64,000 nucleotides of DNA from Marinifilum sp. N1E240 (GCF_009295825.1 NZ_WHKF01000003.1:372001-436000), one strand, 5' to 3'; positions 21,030 through 30,866 are shown, counted from the stretch's first letter. Notes: generated by a model from the sequence alone, not told the origin. Program-made: numbers and translations.

Positions 21030-22532
21030 TTAATTTTTTAAATTTGGATTGTTATCAGTTGCAGAAAGAGGATATGGGAATATCTCACGATCCTGTGCTG
21101 ATGTTTGCTTATCCCACCAGGTTCCGCCAAACTTACCGAAACGGATTAAATCCTGACGTCGGTGACCTTCAAATGAAAACTCTCGAGCACGTTCATTAAT
21201 TAACTCATCTAATGTTAATGAAGATCCATTATAGTTGTGATCTACACTTTCAAATGCACGCTCTCTGATAGTGTTTACAAAAGGTAAAGCTTCTGCTGTT
21301 TTACCTAAACGAACCAATGCTTCTGCTTTCATCATTAAAGCATCGGTATATCGCCAAATAACAAAATCATTATTCAGTCCCCATGCTTCACCAACAACCA
21401 CCTCGTACTTAACACTCCTAGCACCTTCATCTTCTCTTGATTCTGCCATATTTTTAATATCAACAGTTAAAACCAGAGGTTCATCTTTAGCTTCTTCCAC
21501 ACCCAACAAAGGATTACCATCCTGATCGAATTGAGGTCCAACAAGAAATTGATTCAAACGAGTATCTTCTGCATCAAATACCCGATAATGATCTGGTTGA
21601 ACAACAATTCCATTCCAGGGACCATATTGCAAATTAAAACCTTGCTGATGACTATAATGCAACATAAACGCGTGGTGATAAAAACCTCCAATTTTGTTTT
21701 CTTCAAAAGGAATAACAAAAATATTCTCATCACAATTTTCATTTCTTGCTAAGAATGGTTCTTGCCATTTGTCTGCCAAAGTATATCCTGTAATTTTATC
21801 AATTTCATTGATACATTCTTGCCAACGATCTTGTCCTGTATAGACTTTACTGTTTAAATAAACTTTTGCTAACAGCATATGTGCTGCAGCCTGGGTAAAA
21901 TGTCCATATGCCGAAGGCTCACCTTTTGTAGGCAAATCATCAATAATTTCCGTAATCTCCTGCTCTATGAATTCAATAACTTCAGAAGCTGGTACAGGTG
22001 CAGGAGAAGTAGGTTCTCCAACCTTAGTTACAATAGGTACGTTTCTAAAATTATCCATCAATAAATAGTAATGGTAAGCACGCATAGCACGCATTTCAGC
22101 TCTCATTTGATCTAATGAAACAGATAATTGCATATTCGAAACATCTATTCCTTCTGTATTTGTCAGAAACTCATTACAGTAACCAATTGCCTGATAGGTA
22201 TTATTCCATGCACCTTTTATTTCGTGATGCTCAGGAGTCCAATTGTGCCAGTGTAACTGTTGCCATTTCCCCCCATCATATCCATGCTTTCCTTTTTGAG
22301 GCCATGCGGCACAATCACCACTTAATTCACCACAAATCCAATGAGCCAAAGTAGTCGTTACATACAAACGAGTATATGGTTTTAAGTAATTAGCTGTTAC
22401 TTCCTCACCCGACTTATAAAAAGTTTGAGTGGTTATTTCAGAATATACTTCTTCATCAAGATTAGTACACCCCACTAGTCCTAATAATAAGAATACGACT
22501 GAAATACCTGTATATATTTTATTCTTCATCAT
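21030..22532 (-). CDS. SusD/RagB-family glycan-binding lipoprotein (mannan-type locus)
   Basis: Surface lipoprotein that caps the SusC channel and binds glycan. It has 500 residues and a lipobox LVGC (Cys22). The TPR-rich fold is indicated by LDQMRAEMRAMRAYHYYLLM, AAHMLLAKVYLNSK and the C-terminal RAREFSFEGHRRQDLIRFGK signature seen in nearly all SusD proteins. It lies 11 bases downstream of its susC partner and is followed by a strong hairpin, then BSP and GH92 genes. Substrate is inferred from these neighbours (alpha-mannosides); SusD sequence itself does not show it. Confidence 0.94.
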   Translation of the reverse strand: MMKNKIYTGISVVFLLLGLVGCTNLDEEVYSEITTQTFYKSGEEVTANYLKPYTRLYVTTTLAHWICGELSGDCAAWPQKGKHGYDGGKWQQLHWHNWTPEHHEIKGAWNNTYQAIGYCNEFLTNTEGIDVSNMQLSVSLDQMRAEMRAMRAYHYYLLMDNFRNVPIVTKVGEPTSPAPVPASEVIEFIEQEITEIIDDLPTKGEPSAYGHFTQAAAHMLLAKVYLNSKVYTGQDRWQECINEIDKITGYTLADKWQEPFLARNENCDENIFVIPFEENKIGGFYHHAFMLHYSHQQGFNLQYGPWNGIVVQPDHYRVFDAEDTRLNQFLVGPQFDQDGNPLLGVEEAKDEPLVLTVDIKNMAESREDEGARSVKYEVVVGEAWGLNNDFVIWRYTDALMMKAEALVRLGKTAEALPFVNTIRERAFESVDHNYNGSSLTLDELINERAREFSFEGHRRQDLIRFGKFGGTWWDKQTSAQDREIFPYPLSATDNNPNLKN

Positions 22533-22543
22533 TTTTATTGCAA

Positions 22544-25500
22544 TTAGAATTTAACATTTACACCTAAAGTATAGGTAGTTGTTCGTGGATAAAAACCTCT
22601 CTGATCTACACCTGCTTTAGCTCCCAAATCAAGTTCCGGATCCAATCCTGAGTAACCTGTAAATGTTGCAACATTCAAGGCAGAGAAATAGATTCTTGCA
22701 TAATCAAGTCCAAACAGTTTTTCTTTAGGTATGGTGTATCCCAATGTAATGTTGTCGAGTTTAAGATAACTTCCATCTTCCAAGTAATAATCAGAATATT
22801 GCGGATCTGCATTCACCGGAGAATTAACTGCGGATTTCAACATATTTCCAGAATACCATTGCGGGTTTCCATAGTACATTTTATTTACATTCAATACATC
22901 AAAACCGAATGCACCTCTAAAATTCATTGTAAAATCAAACCCTTTAACAGAAATGTGCGGACTAAAAGAAATATTATATTTAGGATTTCCATTTCCAATG
23001 AATGTCCTATCTGCATCAGTAATACCTTCTTCTCCATCTAAATCTTCGAAAATCCATTCACCATCAGCAGTAAGCCCTTTATATTTATAACCATAAAAAG
23101 ATCCAATCGAATGTCCTTCTTCATATCTAAAAATGGTTCCTAATTGACCCGGCGCTGGAAGATCTTCATAGTTTACCGCCTGAAATTTAAATGTTTCATT
23201 AGATAAGCTTACCAATTCGTTTTCATTATAGGAAAAAGTAGCATCTACCCCAATTTTCCATGTCTCATTATCAACAATATTGGCATTTAGAGCTATTTCA
23301 ACACCTTGATTTGTTATTTCTCCAATATTAGACAATACTTCACCATGAATCATTGATGGAACCTGAGCAACCAATTTCCATAGTAAGTCTTTGGTTTTTC
23401 GTTGGTAAACATCAACAGATCCACTTAGTTTATTATTAAAAACTCCAAAGTCTAAACCTAGGTTGGTCTCTTTTTTAGTTTCCCATTTTAAATTTTCATT
23501 TGGATTTGTTGTTGAACCATACGATTTAAGATATTGATCATTTAATATCCACAATCCTCCTGAACCCATTCTAGGAATTGATTCATACGGCTCATCAACA
23601 ATGTTTCCAGTAACACCATAGCCAATTCGTAATTTTAGGTCGTTTACCCAACTCACATCAGACATAAAGTCTTCTTCAGTTAATCTCCAACCTAAAGAAG
23701 CTGCTGGAAAAGTAGCCCATTTGTTATTGTCTCCAAATTTTGAAGATCCTTCTCTTCTTACTGTTGCCGAAAACAAATATTTACTTTCATACGAATAAGT
23801 TACACGTCCAAAAAATGAAATTAATTTCTCAGTTTTTTTATAACTATCCATATCTGCCTTTCCATCAGCCAAACCCGCACCTGAACCTAAATCATGATAC
23901 TGTTGAGCGTCACTTACAAAATCTTTGTTTTCTGCCCAAAAATCCTCATATGATTTATCTTCATAACTGTATCCACCTAACACGGTGAAAGCATGATTAT
24001 CTAAAACCTTTTTATAATTAACAGTGGTTTCAAACATCTTTTTATATCTATGCCAGGTTTTCTGTTTAGCTCTTCCCTTATAACCATCTCTATCGGAACT
24101 TTTTGAATCAATATCATCATATTCATGTTCCAAAAGATCACGTACATCAATAGCTCCAAAAGCTCCTATTTTTAAACCCTCTATCAAATCAAAATCTGCT
24201 CGCAGACTAATCTGATTGTTTTTCTCCTTACCACCTCTGCGTTCCTGATTTAAATTTGCCACAGGATTAAATTCACCATAACCATTTGGCTGCCAATAAG
24301 TACCATCCTCATTCCTAACAGGCATTGTAGGATTAAGAATCGCAGCCATATCAAATGCTGAATAAGAAGTATAATCTTTCTCCATTAAAGTAGAAGACAT
24401 ATTAAACTGAAGCTTCAAACGATCGTTATAACCTGTATGAGTTAAATTAACACGTCCATTCAAATATTCTTGTCCCGTATTAAGAACAATTCCTTCCAGA
24501 TTACGATAATTTAAAGATGCACGATAGGTTAAGTTATCTTTTCCTCCTGAAAATGATAAGTTATGAACATGTGAGATATTCTTTCTAATAATCTCCTCTG
24601 ACCAATTCGTATTAGCACCACCGTCAACATAAGCAATCCCTTTCACATCTCCGTAAGCACGATATTCATCAGCTGAAAGTACATCTGGTAAAGCTGTTGC
24701 GTCTTCAGTAGATACATATCCAGAGTATTCTACTTTTAATTCACCAGTTGAACCTTGTTTTGTTGTAATAATAATAACACCATTGGTTCCTCTTGTACCA
24801 TAAATTGCTGCTGCAGATCCATCTCGCAACACATCCATACTTTCAATATCTTCTGGTGCAACCGAACTAATATCAACACCTGTAATTCCATCTACAATAA
24901 TCAACGGATCACTTGATGCATTTAAAGATGAAGTCCCTCTTAATCTAATTCTTGGTGAAGCATTAGGATCAGTACCTGCGGTACGTACAATCTGCAGTCC
25001 TGCAACCTTACCTTCAATCGATTGTAAAGCATTAGTCGCAAAACCTTTATTAAAATCATCACTTGAAACATTGGCAATAGAGCTTGTAATTTCTGTTTTT
25101 TTCTGGATTCCATACCCCACAGCTATCACCTCAGCCAAACCAATGGCATCCTCTTTCATTTCAACCTCTAATTTCGAAATTCCATCAATCGAAATCGATT
25201 GTGTAAGCATGCCAACAAAAGAAAAAACCAAATTTTGATTTTCCTCTTTCACATCAATGGAGTAATTCCCATCAATATCTGTTACAGTTCCCAAGGTAGT
25301 TCCTTCAACAACCACGGTTACTCCTGGCAACCCTAAACCTTGTTGATCAACTACGATTCCTTTTATTGTACGATCTCCATTTTTTTGTTCCTGTGGAGCA
25401 ATTACAATATCCTTATCAACAATCTTATAACTTAATCCGGTATTTTTAAACACAAAATCAAGCACCTCTTTAATTGATACATTTTGCATATCAACATCCA

Positions 25501-25747
25501 CTCTCTTATTTTGAGGTATTTGCTCATTCCTATAAAAGAAATCAAAATCCGATTTAGCTTGAATTAATTTGAATACCTCTGTAATTCGAGCGTTCTTTAA
25601 ACTAACTGAGATTTTATTTTCCTGATTTCCATTCGTTGCACTCGCACTGGTAACGCCAGTCAACATTAAACTTAGCAAGAAAACAATTGTAATTTGTTTC
25701 CAACTTTCCTTCCAGAAAGAAGGCACTAAAAACGATTTTTTTTTCAT
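22544..25747 (-). CDS. SusC-type TonB-dependent transducer with STN domain
   Basis: Outer-membrane receptor of 1067 residues. After a long leader it has a secretin/TonB short N-terminal (STN) domain (about 45-118, VSLKNARITEVFKLIQAKSD), a carboxypeptidase-D-like domain (about 128-205, IKGIVVDQQGLGLPGVTVVV), a plug (IIVDGITGVDISSV, VLRDGSAAAIYGTRGTNGVI) and a 22-strand-type barrel ending in GVNVKF. STN domains contact FecR-type anti-sigma factors, and fecR plus an ECF sigma gene lie just upstream on the same strand, so this is a trans-envelope signalling receptor that reports substrate and induces its own locus. The susD partner starts 11 bases downstream. Confidence 0.95.
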   Translation of the reverse strand: MKKKSFLVPSFWKESWKQITIVFLLSLMLTGVTSASATNGNQENKISVSLKNARITEVFKLIQAKSDFDFFYRNEQIPQNKRVDVDMQNVSIKEVLDFVFKNTGLSYKIVDKDIVIAPQEQKNGDRTIKGIVVDQQGLGLPGVTVVVEGTTLGTVTDIDGNYSIDVKEENQNLVFSFVGMLTQSISIDGISKLEVEMKEDAIGLAEVIAVGYGIQKKTEITSSIANVSSDDFNKGFATNALQSIEGKVAGLQIVRTAGTDPNASPRIRLRGTSSLNASSDPLIIVDGITGVDISSVAPEDIESMDVLRDGSAAAIYGTRGTNGVIIITTKQGSTGELKVEYSGYVSTEDATALPDVLSADEYRAYGDVKGIAYVDGGANTNWSEEIIRKNISHVHNLSFSGGKDNLTYRASLNYRNLEGIVLNTGQEYLNGRVNLTHTGYNDRLKLQFNMSSTLMEKDYTSYSAFDMAAILNPTMPVRNEDGTYWQPNGYGEFNPVANLNQERRGGKEKNNQISLRADFDLIEGLKIGAFGAIDVRDLLEHEYDDIDSKSSDRDGYKGRAKQKTWHRYKKMFETTVNYKKVLDNHAFTVLGGYSYEDKSYEDFWAENKDFVSDAQQYHDLGSGAGLADGKADMDSYKKTEKLISFFGRVTYSYESKYLFSATVRREGSSKFGDNNKWATFPAASLGWRLTEEDFMSDVSWVNDLKLRIGYGVTGNIVDEPYESIPRMGSGGLWILNDQYLKSYGSTTNPNENLKWETKKETNLGLDFGVFNNKLSGSVDVYQRKTKDLLWKLVAQVPSMIHGEVLSNIGEITNQGVEIALNANIVDNETWKIGVDATFSYNENELVSLSNETFKFQAVNYEDLPAPGQLGTIFRYEEGHSIGSFYGYKYKGLTADGEWIFEDLDGEEGITDADRTFIGNGNPKYNISFSPHISVKGFDFTMNFRGAFGFDVLNVNKMYYGNPQWYSGNMLKSAVNSPVNADPQYSDYYLEDGSYLKLDNITLGYTIPKEKLFGLDYARIYFSALNVATFTGYSGLDPELDLGAKAGVDQRGFYPRTTTYTLGVNVKF

Positions 25748-25981
25748 AAATTTGAAAGGTTATAATTAATGACTCGATGTTTCTTCACAAACATCGTTTA
25801 CTCGGGGAATGTTAGCGCATTTCCCGTTTTGTTTTTGGTTCATTATTACATCATTGGCATTATACATTTTAAGGGTTAAGTTATTATATATTCCACTTTT
25901 TTTTGTCTCTGATCTCAACATACTAAATCGATTTAGTTTTTATGACAAATTACATCCTTTATAATACTTTAACACATGAAA
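25748..25981 (-). promoter_or_regulatory. susC leader: two stem-loops and a 16-base perfect palindrome
   Basis: The 234-base gap between fecR and susC suggests susC has its own promoter. It holds ACTAAATCGATTTAGT (25922-25937), a perfect palindrome with a central CG. Nearer the gene are a stem CGATGTTT/AAACATCG (25773-25794) and a second, CGGGGAATG/CATTTCCCG (25804-25826), imperfect by one pair. No TAnnTTTG box was found, fitting control by the adjacent ECF sigma. Roles are inferred. Confidence 0.45.
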
Positions 25982-26971
25982 TTATAAAGGTTTGATTATT
26001 ATCCTATCTCCGTCTATCTGATAGCTAATAGGTGTAGTATGATTAATTAATTTTAGAACATGTTCAACAGGTTTTGTTCTCTTAATTACACCCGAATAAT
26101 GTATATTTTGGAAAAACTTTTTTGGGTAGATAAATTCAACATCATACCAGCGTTCCACCATTGCCATCAATGTTTCAAAGTCCTCATTATCGAATATGTA
26201 GCGACCATCACGCCATACAGTATAGTAACTCGTTTCTACTTTTTTCAGAGATAACCTATTACTAATCCGACTATAAATCAATTGCTGATTGGGCTCTATA
26301 ACAACTGTTCTCCCGGCAGCTTTTACTTCAACACTACCTTCTTCTAATGTTGTGTAAACATTCTCCTCATTTTCGTAGGATCTCACATTAAAAACAGTCC
26401 CAAGTACCTTTAAACTTTGTCCTTTCACATTCACAATAAAAGGTTTTTCCTCATCTCGGCTAACATTAAAAAAAGCTTCACCACTTAAGGTTACAACTCT
26501 CTGTTTTTTATCATCATCAAACGAAAAATCCAATTTAGAATCAGAATTTAACCATACTTCTGTTCCATCAGCCAAAGCCAGCTTAGATCTTTGTCCTTTT
26601 GGCACCTCGAGTTTATGAACAAGCTGCTTTGGAACATTAAAAGAATCTAAAATCATATTAGAACCCCAACCCAAGCCAAACACTACTATAATTATTGCGG
26701 CAATCCTCATCCACAAAGTAAAATTCCTCTTTAAGGTAAAGGTTTTTGGTATTTTTATCAGGTTAATACGATTGGATAGAACCTTCCATTCTTTCTTTAG
26801 ATTTATATTTCCTTTTTCAGAATGCATTTTATAGGAATCCCAGATATCTTTTTGCTGGAAATACTCCTTTTTATTCTCTGCATTTGAATAAACCCAATCG
26901 AGAAACTGAACCTGTTCTTCTTCACTAAGCTGTCTCTGAAGGAATTGTACTATTTTATCCTTATTATCCAT
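25982..26971 (-). CDS. FecR-family anti-sigma factor
   Basis: Inner-membrane protein of 329 residues that holds the ECF sigma factor until the STN-bearing SusC signals. The cytoplasmic N-terminal region (1-85, with SEEEQVQFLDWVYSN) binds sigma; a transmembrane helix spans about 87-105 (LWMRIAAIIIVVFGLGWG). The periplasmic FecR domain covers about 120-225 (EVPKGQRSKLALADGTEVWL, TLSGEAFFNV), followed by a C-terminal DUF4974 domain (about 255-325, FETLMAMVERWYDVEF). It lies 173 bases downstream of the sigma gene and upstream of susC, the standard order for this circuit. Start ATG and family length are normal. Confidence 0.95.
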   Translation of the reverse strand: MDNKDKIVQFLQRQLSEEEQVQFLDWVYSNAENKKEYFQQKDIWDSYKMHSEKGNINLKKEWKVLSNRINLIKIPKTFTLKRNFTLWMRIAAIIIVVFGLGWGSNMILDSFNVPKQLVHKLEVPKGQRSKLALADGTEVWLNSDSKLDFSFDDDKKQRVVTLSGEAFFNVSRDEEKPFIVNVKGQSLKVLGTVFNVRSYENEENVYTTLEEGSVEVKAAGRTVVIEPNQQLIYSRISNRLSLKKVETSYYTVWRDGRYIFDNEDFETLMAMVERWYDVEFIYPKKFFQNIHYSGVIKRTKPVEHVLKLINHTTPISYQIDGDRIIIKPL

Positions 26972-27144
26972 CGTTAATTATCGGTTACTATACTACATGA
27001 TCGGAAAAATAGATTTTACCCTACCCCCAATTTTTATTTTTTTACATTTTTATAATGTTACAGTAATATAAGGTGGTCAGTTTATTGTATGAATAAATAC
27101 GAAAGGAGTATTTTTAAATCACAACTTAATTTAATCGCATGACC

Positions 27145-27729
27145 TTATAAAAAATCGGATCCATTAAAGTACAAATACATTAAAAGAGGAAGATATTCTT
27201 TAAGCTCAAGCCTAAGAATTTTAAGAGCTTTAGTTATTTGTTTTTCAACTGCTTTTAAAGAAATTCCCAACTGTTCTGCAATTTCCTTATTCTTTAAGCC
27301 ATTAAAACGACTCATGATAAACACCTTACGGCAAGCATCTGGCATCTTATCCATAGCTTCTTTCAGTTTTTCTTCTAACTCTAGTTCAATTATACTTTTT
27401 ATTCCATCGTTATAATAGGCGAGCTCATCAAGATTTAATGCTTCTGTGCTATAATTGTTTCTAACTTTTTGTCTCTCGATTTCCTGAAGACATTTGTTAC
27501 GAACCATTCTAAAGAGGTAGGCAGATAGAGAGGATTTGATCGTGATGTTTTCTTTGTTCTGCCAAAATATCATAAAAACGTCGTGAACTAAATCTCTTGC
27601 CAAATCATCATCTACAAATTTACAGGCATAGAAATACATCGAAGTGTAATACTCTTCAAACAATTCTTGAAAAGCATTTTTATCTCCAGCCTTTAGTTTT
27701 GTATACAATTGGTTGTGTAGATCAGTCAT
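27145..27729 (-). CDS. ECF RNA polymerase sigma factor (RpoE-like, Bacteroidota type)
   Basis: Extracytoplasmic-function sigma factor of 194 residues directing transcription of the adjacent susC/susD locus. Region 2 is seen at FEEYYTSMYFYACKFVDDDL and HDVFMIFWQNKE, and region 4 with its helix-turn-helix at ACRKVFIMSRFNGLKNKEIA followed by EQLGISLKAVEKQI. Regions are joined by a short linker; no extra domains. It heads the leftward sigma-fecR-susC-susD series. A weak -7 box lies 20 bases ahead of its start (27749-27756). Stop is 173 bases before fecR, a wider gap than usual for this pair but on the same strand. Confidence 0.95.
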   Translation of the reverse strand: MTDLHNQLYTKLKAGDKNAFQELFEEYYTSMYFYACKFVDDDLARDLVHDVFMIFWQNKENITIKSSLSAYLFRMVRNKCLQEIERQKVRNNYSTEALNLDELAYYNDGIKSIIELELEEKLKEAMDKMPDACRKVFIMSRFNGLKNKEIAEQLGISLKAVEKQITKALKILRLELKEYLPLLMYLYFNGSDFL

Positions 27730-27748
27730 TGACTTTTTTTCTTGCAGT

Positions 27749-27756
27749 CAAATTTA
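27749..27756 (-). promoter_or_regulatory. possible -7 box for the ECF sigma gene
   Basis: Read leftwards this is TAAATTTG, matching TAnnTTTG, about 20 bases before the start codon. No TTG sits at the usual -33 distance, so the assignment is weak. Confidence 0.3.
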
Positions 27757-27987
27757 AAAATCTTTTTCTATTTTAAGAATGACATGAATTTCCAAGTTGA
27801 TCGATATATCTATTTCTAAGACCAATTGTACAGGTATAAATGCTAAACTTCTTTTTTTGAACTATACAATAAGAATACATCCAAAGCATTTTCATTTTTC
27901 ACAATACTCAAATACCTAAAAGCCTTCATTTCAAATATTTATTTGTCATTTCTGATTCTCAACAATTCGACCAAAATAACAAAAAAA

Positions 27988-28005
27988 GGCACCCATATGG
28001 ATGCC
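27988..28005 (-). terminator. rho-independent terminator of the GH20 gene
   Basis: GGCA.CC / GG.TGCC stem around ATAT with one mismatch, followed on the minus strand by seven T (27981-27987). It lies 54 bases past the GH20 stop. Confidence 0.75.
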
Positions 28006-28059
28006 CTTTATATTTTCAAAACTTGCTTAGCAAGTAATACTAATCAACCAATTGAAATA

Positions 28060-29643
28060 TTATTCTTTTACTTCTTCTAGTTTCTCCTTACTCCAAGGTA
28101 CCAATTTCGATTGGTAGTAGTTGATGTTTAGAATTTCGAATCGTTCCTGTTGTTTGCCCAAACGAACTTTATATTCGTCCCATGAGTTGTTCTCATCTGG
28201 CGACCAGCCCAATTCTGCATACCCCAACAGACGAGGGAAAACAAGGTATTCTATGTCGTCCATAGTTTCGATCGTTTCTGCCCAAAGTGGCGCTTCAATA
28301 CCAATAATATCTTCTTTGGCAATTCCTTCCACATTGCTTTCCAATGTCCAGTTGTATGCCTTATCTACCTCAAGGTATCCTGCCCAGTGCAATCCAAGCG
28401 GAGAAATTGAATCGTACTGCATATCTAAATAGGCACGTGTTGCAGGAGACATTATAATCTTAACATTTTGCTTCACTGCCTTTAATGCATTTTTTGGTTT
28501 GGTTTGCCAAAACTGTGCTACCGAACTTTCGTCGAGTGTAGCAGCAGCCACATCGGCCCAACCCATCATTTTCTTGTTGTGAGATTGAACAATCTTCTGC
28601 ACCTTATTCACAAACTTAATGTAGTCCTTTTTCTTGGTAACATGCGATTCGTCGCCACCAATATGAATGTACTCACCCGGAGTAATGGCTGCCAATTCAC
28701 GAATGACATCATCAATAAATTTATAGGTAATCTCTTTATCCGTAGCCAAAGTACTAAAACCAACCCTTGTACCAGTATACAATTCGGTAGCTTTGCCATT
28801 AGCATTTAGTTCAGCATAGGAAGCCAATGCAGCATTGGTATGACCTGGCATATCAATTTCAGGAATAATGGTAATAAAACGATCCTGAGCATATTTTACA
28901 ATCTCCTTGTATTCTTCCTGAGTGTAAAATCCACCTTTACCACCACCTACTTGAGTGCTTCCACCAATTTCGGTTAGCTTAGGCCAAGATTTGATCTCAA
29001 TTCTCCACCCCTGATCATCGGTAAGGTGTAAATGCAGAACATTCATTTTGTAGGCAGCCAAATAGTCGATGTATTGTTTCACATCTTTAACACTAAAAAA
29101 GTGACGAACCACATCTAGCATGGCACCGCGATATCCGTATTGCGGAGCATCATGAATGGTTCCGCTGGCAATTAGCCAGGGACCTTCCTGAAGTTTATCC
29201 GCTTCGATTTTAGCTGGCAATAACTGACGGATGGTTTGCACACCACGAAAGATACCTGCCGCTTGAAATGCCTCTAAAGTTATCTTTCTTGAATCGATAC
29301 TTAGATTGTAACCTTCTGCACCTAAATCTTTCTTATCCGGGTTGATAACTAAAGCAATTCCTCTGCTACCTACCGGTTTCTTTAATTCTTTGATTTTTGC
29401 TTTAAATCCTGTAGAAGGTTCAATTAATTCAGCAAGGTAATTAGCAATTTGCTTAAGTTCCTCGTTTCCTGTTTGAACCAAGATTTGAGTGTTTTTTGTC
29501 CATTCAAATGAACTTCCGGTTGCTGTAAGGCTAACTGGTTTTGGGATTAAGTTTTCTTTGCTCAAATCTTTGGGGATAGGTTTTGTACAGGAAAATAGCA
29601 TAAGGCTAAGAGCTACTATTCCTATTTGTAAAGTTTTACTCAT
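28060..29643 (-). CDS. GH20 beta-N-acetylhexosaminidase lipoprotein
   Basis: Exo-enzyme removing terminal beta-linked GlcNAc or GalNAc by substrate-assisted catalysis. It has 527 residues and a lipobox LFSC (Cys19). A GH20b N-terminal domain (about 30-160) precedes the catalytic barrel with GYRGAMLDVVRHF, HLHLTDDQGWRIEI and HIGGDESH, whose Asp331-Glu332 pair is the catalytic dyad. It stands alone between two minus-strand terminators (29739-29768 upstream, 27988-28005 downstream), so is its own transcription unit. It borders an amino-sugar operon that could use the released HexNAc. No extra carbohydrate-binding domain is present. Confidence 0.95.
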   Translation of the reverse strand: MSKTLQIGIVALSLMLFSCTKPIPKDLSKENLIPKPVSLTATGSSFEWTKNTQILVQTGNEELKQIANYLAELIEPSTGFKAKIKELKKPVGSRGIALVINPDKKDLGAEGYNLSIDSRKITLEAFQAAGIFRGVQTIRQLLPAKIEADKLQEGPWLIASGTIHDAPQYGYRGAMLDVVRHFFSVKDVKQYIDYLAAYKMNVLHLHLTDDQGWRIEIKSWPKLTEIGGSTQVGGGKGGFYTQEEYKEIVKYAQDRFITIIPEIDMPGHTNAALASYAELNANGKATELYTGTRVGFSTLATDKEITYKFIDDVIRELAAITPGEYIHIGGDESHVTKKKDYIKFVNKVQKIVQSHNKKMMGWADVAAATLDESSVAQFWQTKPKNALKAVKQNVKIIMSPATRAYLDMQYDSISPLGLHWAGYLEVDKAYNWTLESNVEGIAKEDIIGIEAPLWAETIETMDDIEYLVFPRLLGYAELGWSPDENNSWDEYKVRLGKQQERFEILNINYYQSKLVPWSKEKLEEVKE

Positions 29644-29738
29644 GGTATCGTATTTTGGTTTTTATTCAGTTTCGAAGAATTATACTAGTACTTGGAATTA
29701 AAAAACTAGACTATTTAATGAACCAAATGCGCAAAAAA

Positions 29739-29768
29739 AATCGCAGTAAAGCAAGCCTTACCACGATT
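29739..29768 (-). terminator. strand-specific rho-independent terminator after galE
   Basis: On the minus strand AATCGTGGTAAGGC pairs over all 14 positions with GCTTTACTGCGATT using G-U pairs, then eight T (29733-29740). On the plus strand the same arms have mismatches, so direction is clear. It lies 10 bases past the galE stop. Confidence 0.88.
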
Positions 29769-29777
29769 GTATATATT

Positions 29778-30809
29778 CTATTTTTCAGTCTCCATAATGT
29801 TCGTTTGCCATTTCCAGGCAGAAGAGAGTGTTTCGTCCAGCGTACTTTGAGCTGTCCATCCTAACTCCTCGTTTGCAAAAGATGTATCGGCATATATCTG
29901 CTCGATATCACCTGCTCGGCGATCAACTATCTTATGAGGAACTTTCTCTCCTGTTGCTCTCTCGAATGATTCAATAATTTCAAGTACTGAAACTCCGTTT
30001 CCAGTTCCAACATTAAAATACTCGTAGTTCGCTTTGTTTTTATCGTTTAACAATCTTTCGATTGCAACCACATGGGCTTTTGCTAAATCAACTACATGAA
30101 TGTAATCGCGAATGGCTGAACCGTCAGGTGTATTGTAATCATCACCAAAAACACTAAGCTCTGGTCTGATACCAGCAACTGTTTGTGTTAAAAATGGAAT
30201 TAGATTGTTAGGCACTCCTAATGGCAATTCTCCAATTTTAGCTGTAGCATGAGCTCCAATTGGATTGAAATATCTTAAGGCAATTCCTTTTAATTCATTA
30301 TTTGCAGCTACTGTATCACGAATGATATCTTCACAAATACTTTTAGTATTTCCATAAGGTGATTCAGCTTCCTTACGAGGTGTTTGCTCAGTTACTGGAA
30401 GTTGATCAGGCTGACCATAAACAGTACATGACGATGAGAAAACCAGATTTTTAACATTGAATTCGCTCATGCATTCCATGATGTTCATTAGTGAATTCAA
30501 ATTGTTACTGTAATACATTAGAGGTTTCTCAACCGATTCTCCAACGGCTTTTGATGCCGCAAAATGAATGATAGCATCTAGGTTAGAATATTCATTGAAG
30601 AAAGCTTTCACTTTATTTTTATCCGTTAAATCAAATTCTTCAAACTTTGGGCGCTTGCCTGTAATCTCTTCTATTTGATCTAAAACCTCAATCTTAGAAT
30701 TGGAAAGGTTATCTACAATTACAACTTCGTATCCATTGTTCTGTAACTCTACAACTGTATGAGAGCCAATAAATCCTGTACCTCCTGTAACAAGTATCTG
30801 TTTTGCCAT
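29778..30809 (-). CDS. galE: UDP-glucose 4-epimerase
   Basis: NAD-dependent short-chain dehydrogenase/reductase interconverting UDP-glucose and UDP-galactose, and possibly the N-acetyl forms. 343 residues, normal for GalE. The N-terminal Rossmann motif is VTGGTGFIGSH; the catalytic Ser and Tyr/Lys occur as VFSSSCTVYG and SPYGNTK; substrate-binding blocks are RYFNPIGAH and RDYIHVVDLAKAH. It is last in a leftward unit CBM9-like protein - ROK kinase - galE, closed by the terminator at 29739-29768. Its neighbours handle hexosamines and GH2 activity nearby yields galactose, so both UDP-Gal and UDP-HexNAc epimerisation are plausible roles. Confidence 0.96.
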   Translation of the reverse strand: MAKQILVTGGTGFIGSHTVVELQNNGYEVVIVDNLSNSKIEVLDQIEEITGKRPKFEEFDLTDKNKVKAFFNEYSNLDAIIHFAASKAVGESVEKPLMYYSNNLNSLMNIMECMSEFNVKNLVFSSSCTVYGQPDQLPVTEQTPRKEAESPYGNTKSICEDIIRDTVAANNELKGIALRYFNPIGAHATAKIGELPLGVPNNLIPFLTQTVAGIRPELSVFGDDYNTPDGSAIRDYIHVVDLAKAHVVAIERLLNDKNKANYEYFNVGTGNGVSVLEIIESFERATGEKVPHKIVDRRAGDIEQIYADTSFANEELGWTAQSTLDETLSSAWKWQTNIMETEK

Positions 30810-30866
30810 TATTCTTCTGCTTTTATATCGAATATTATAAAACTTAATCGTATTAAATTCCTTTTA

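Larger units (their letters stand above)
27730..28059. other. intergenic region between GH20 terminator and ECF sigma gene
   Basis: A 330-base AT-rich gap. It contains the GH20 terminator (27988-28005) on one side and a possible sigma-gene promoter (27749-27756) on the other. I see no further gene or repeat in it. Confidence 0.6.

Noticed and set aside
28121-28432. 103-codon plus-strand ORF
   Set aside because: Antisense shadow of the GH20 gene without start signal or family resemblance.
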